Positions 6,032 through 6,654 of a DNA stretch of 6,654 bases are shown here, piece after piece (positions within the stretch are counted from its first letter, which is position 1; the number at the start of each line of letters is the position of its first letter). The stretch covers positions 1 to 6,654 of the forward strand of contig JANTHH010000152.1 in the NCBI GenBank assembly GCA_024762485.1, written 5' to 3'. Below the pieces are notes generated by a model. It had not been told where the DNA came from. It worked only from the letters and a program-made list of their open reading frames with translations, and ran no database searches. Both the position numbers and the translations under genes were made by a program. The stretch comes from Chromatiales bacterium (lineage in GTDB: Bacteria; Pseudomonadota; Gammaproteobacteria; Chromatiales; Chromatiaceae).

Positions 6032-6346
6032 ATGTCACAAGACGACGACACCCCCGACCTGCGCAGCCTGCTCAATGCCCAGACCGGCACTGCCCGCTGG
6101 TCGGAACTCGAACGCCATTTCGCCCGTGGCGTACTGGTGCTGGTCGCCCCGGACCTGGACCTGATCGAGGTCGCCGCCCGGATCGCCGAGGACGACAAGG
6201 CACAGGTCGAGGCATGGATGGGCAGCGGACAGTTGCGCGGCCCCGAGATCGCCGACGCCAGGGAATGGCATGAGCACGATACCGAATTCTGGACTGTGGT
6301 ATCGGCACCCTGGGTACTCGTTCAGGAAACTGCCGGCCGTCGCTGA
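6032..6346 (+). CDS. DUF2288 family protein
   Basis: A 104-aa protein that I recognise as the DUF2288 family, whose function is unknown. The conserved body runs from about residue 17 to 99. It comprises TGTARWSELERHFARG (18-33), VLVLVAPDLDLIEVAARIAEDD (34-55), a central amphipathic stretch with AWMGSGQL (61-68) and an Ala-rich Trp-containing segment (IADAREW), and the C-terminal signature WTVVSAPWVLVQE (87-99). There is no signal peptide or membrane segment, and the protein is acidic, so it is probably cytosolic. The ATG has AGG 6 nt upstream, a modest Shine-Dalgarno. It starts 43 nt after the LysR-type gene and is followed 65 nt later by a rhodanese-like gene on the same strand. Neither neighbour gives a firm hint of its role. 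The family assignment is good. Confidence 0.85.
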   Translation: MSQDDDTPDLRSLLNAQTGTARWSELERHFARGVLVLVAPDLDLIEVAARIAEDDKAQVEAWMGSGQLRGPEIADAREWHEHDTEFWTVVSAPWVLVQETAGRR

Positions 6347-6399
6347 CACACCGCCCACCCAGTCGGCTAAGCTTTTGTAGATCCCCCCAGTTCATCCAT

Positions 6400-6403
6400 G
6401 GAG
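6400..6403 (+). promoter_or_regulatory. Ribosome binding site of the rhodanese-like gene
   Basis: GGAG lies 8 nt before the ATG at 6412. A nearer-upstream ATG at 6398 overlaps this GGAG, is out of frame, and has no Shine-Dalgarno of its own, so the start at 6412 is favoured. Confidence 0.6.
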
Positions 6404-6411
6404 CACCGGCA

Positions 6412-6654
6412 ATGGCAACCCCTGAAGACGTCATCGAACTGACCCCCAGACAGGCCCACCAACTGCTCGAGGACGATCCTGCCGCAGTCCTGATCGATGT
6501 CCGCTCATCGATGGAGTTCCTCTTCGTCGGTCACCCCATCGGGGCCGTGCACGTCGCCTGGATCGACGAGCCCGACTGGACCGTCGACCCCCACTTCAGC
6601 ACCCAGGTCCGTCAGGTCATGCTCGGCGGGCTGAGCTGCGAAAGCGACGGCTGC
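6412..6654 (+). CDS. Rhodanese-like domain protein (partial, runs off the right edge)
   Basis: The first 81 codons of a rhodanese-like protein. Visible features are an N-terminal helix LTPRQAHQLLEDDP (10-23), the rhodanese core strand AVLIDVRSSMEFLFVGHPIG (25-44) with the typical DVR and E of the fold, then AVHVAWIDEPDWTVDP (45-60), corresponding to the 'GAxHVP' segment of single-domain rhodaneses, and a helix to MLGG (70-73). The catalytic Cys loop normally comes later and lies outside the window, so sulfurtransferase activity cannot be judged. Cys76 and Cys81 are too early to be that residue. No signal peptide is seen, so a cytosolic location is likely. The frame is open to the last base. 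The promoter is not clear; the 65-nt gap after the DUF2288 gene contains nothing convincing. Confidence 0.85.
   Translation, partial: MATPEDVIELTPRQAHQLLEDDPAAVLIDVRSSMEFLFVGHPIGAVHVAWIDEPDWTVDPHFSTQVRQVMLGGLSCESDGC

Noticed and set aside
6035..6358. Minus-strand open frame antisense to the DUF2288 gene
   Set aside because: The plus strand carries the conserved DUF2288 signature over the same bases; the antisense product is not recognisable.

Overview
This looks like ordinary chromosomal DNA from a GC-rich gammaproteobacterium. The gene order (LysR-type regulator, then divergent leuC-leuD-leuB-asd followed by fimV) matches the arrangement I recall from Pseudomonas and relatives. The FimV N-terminus and the E. 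coli-type Asd also point to Gammaproteobacteria. The DUF2288 gene and the rhodanese-like gene on the right would suit a Chromatiales-like or sulfur-oxidising member, but that placement is inference.

Layout. On the minus strand, from right to left, are leuC (3591-5009), leuD (2944-3579), leuB (1761-2837), asd (630-1742) and the 5' part of fimV (433 to beyond position 1). The gaps are 11 nt (leuC-leuD), 106 nt (leuD-leuB) and 18 nt (leuB-asd), so leuCDB-asd is probably one transcription unit. fimV follows a 196-nt gap that contains a good sigma-70-like promoter (TTGGTA-N17-TATAGT), so it is probably at least partly independent. On the plus strand are a LysR-type regulator gene (5116-5988), a DUF2288 gene (6032-6346) and the 5' end of a rhodanese-like gene (6412 to beyond 6654).

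How the genes work together. LeuC and LeuD form isopropylmalate isomerase and LeuB is 3-isopropylmalate dehydrogenase; together they carry out the middle steps of leucine synthesis. Asd makes aspartate semialdehyde for lysine/diaminopimelate, threonine and methionine. The divergent LysR-type protein is the obvious candidate regulator. The 106-nt leuC/lysR spacer holds an AT-rich 33-bp element with perfect 11-bp inverted arms and an 11-nt centre. This fits the LysR-type T-N11-A operator pattern and overlaps the predicted promoters of both directions.

I do not see a new multi-gene system here. No tRNA, rRNA, mobile element, CRISPR array or convincing intrinsic terminator was seen. The most interesting non-coding signal is the leuC/lysR operator-like dyad. 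Lesser signals are the paired hairpins between leuD and leuB, the weak or absent Shine-Dalgarno of lysR, and the fimV promoter and leader.
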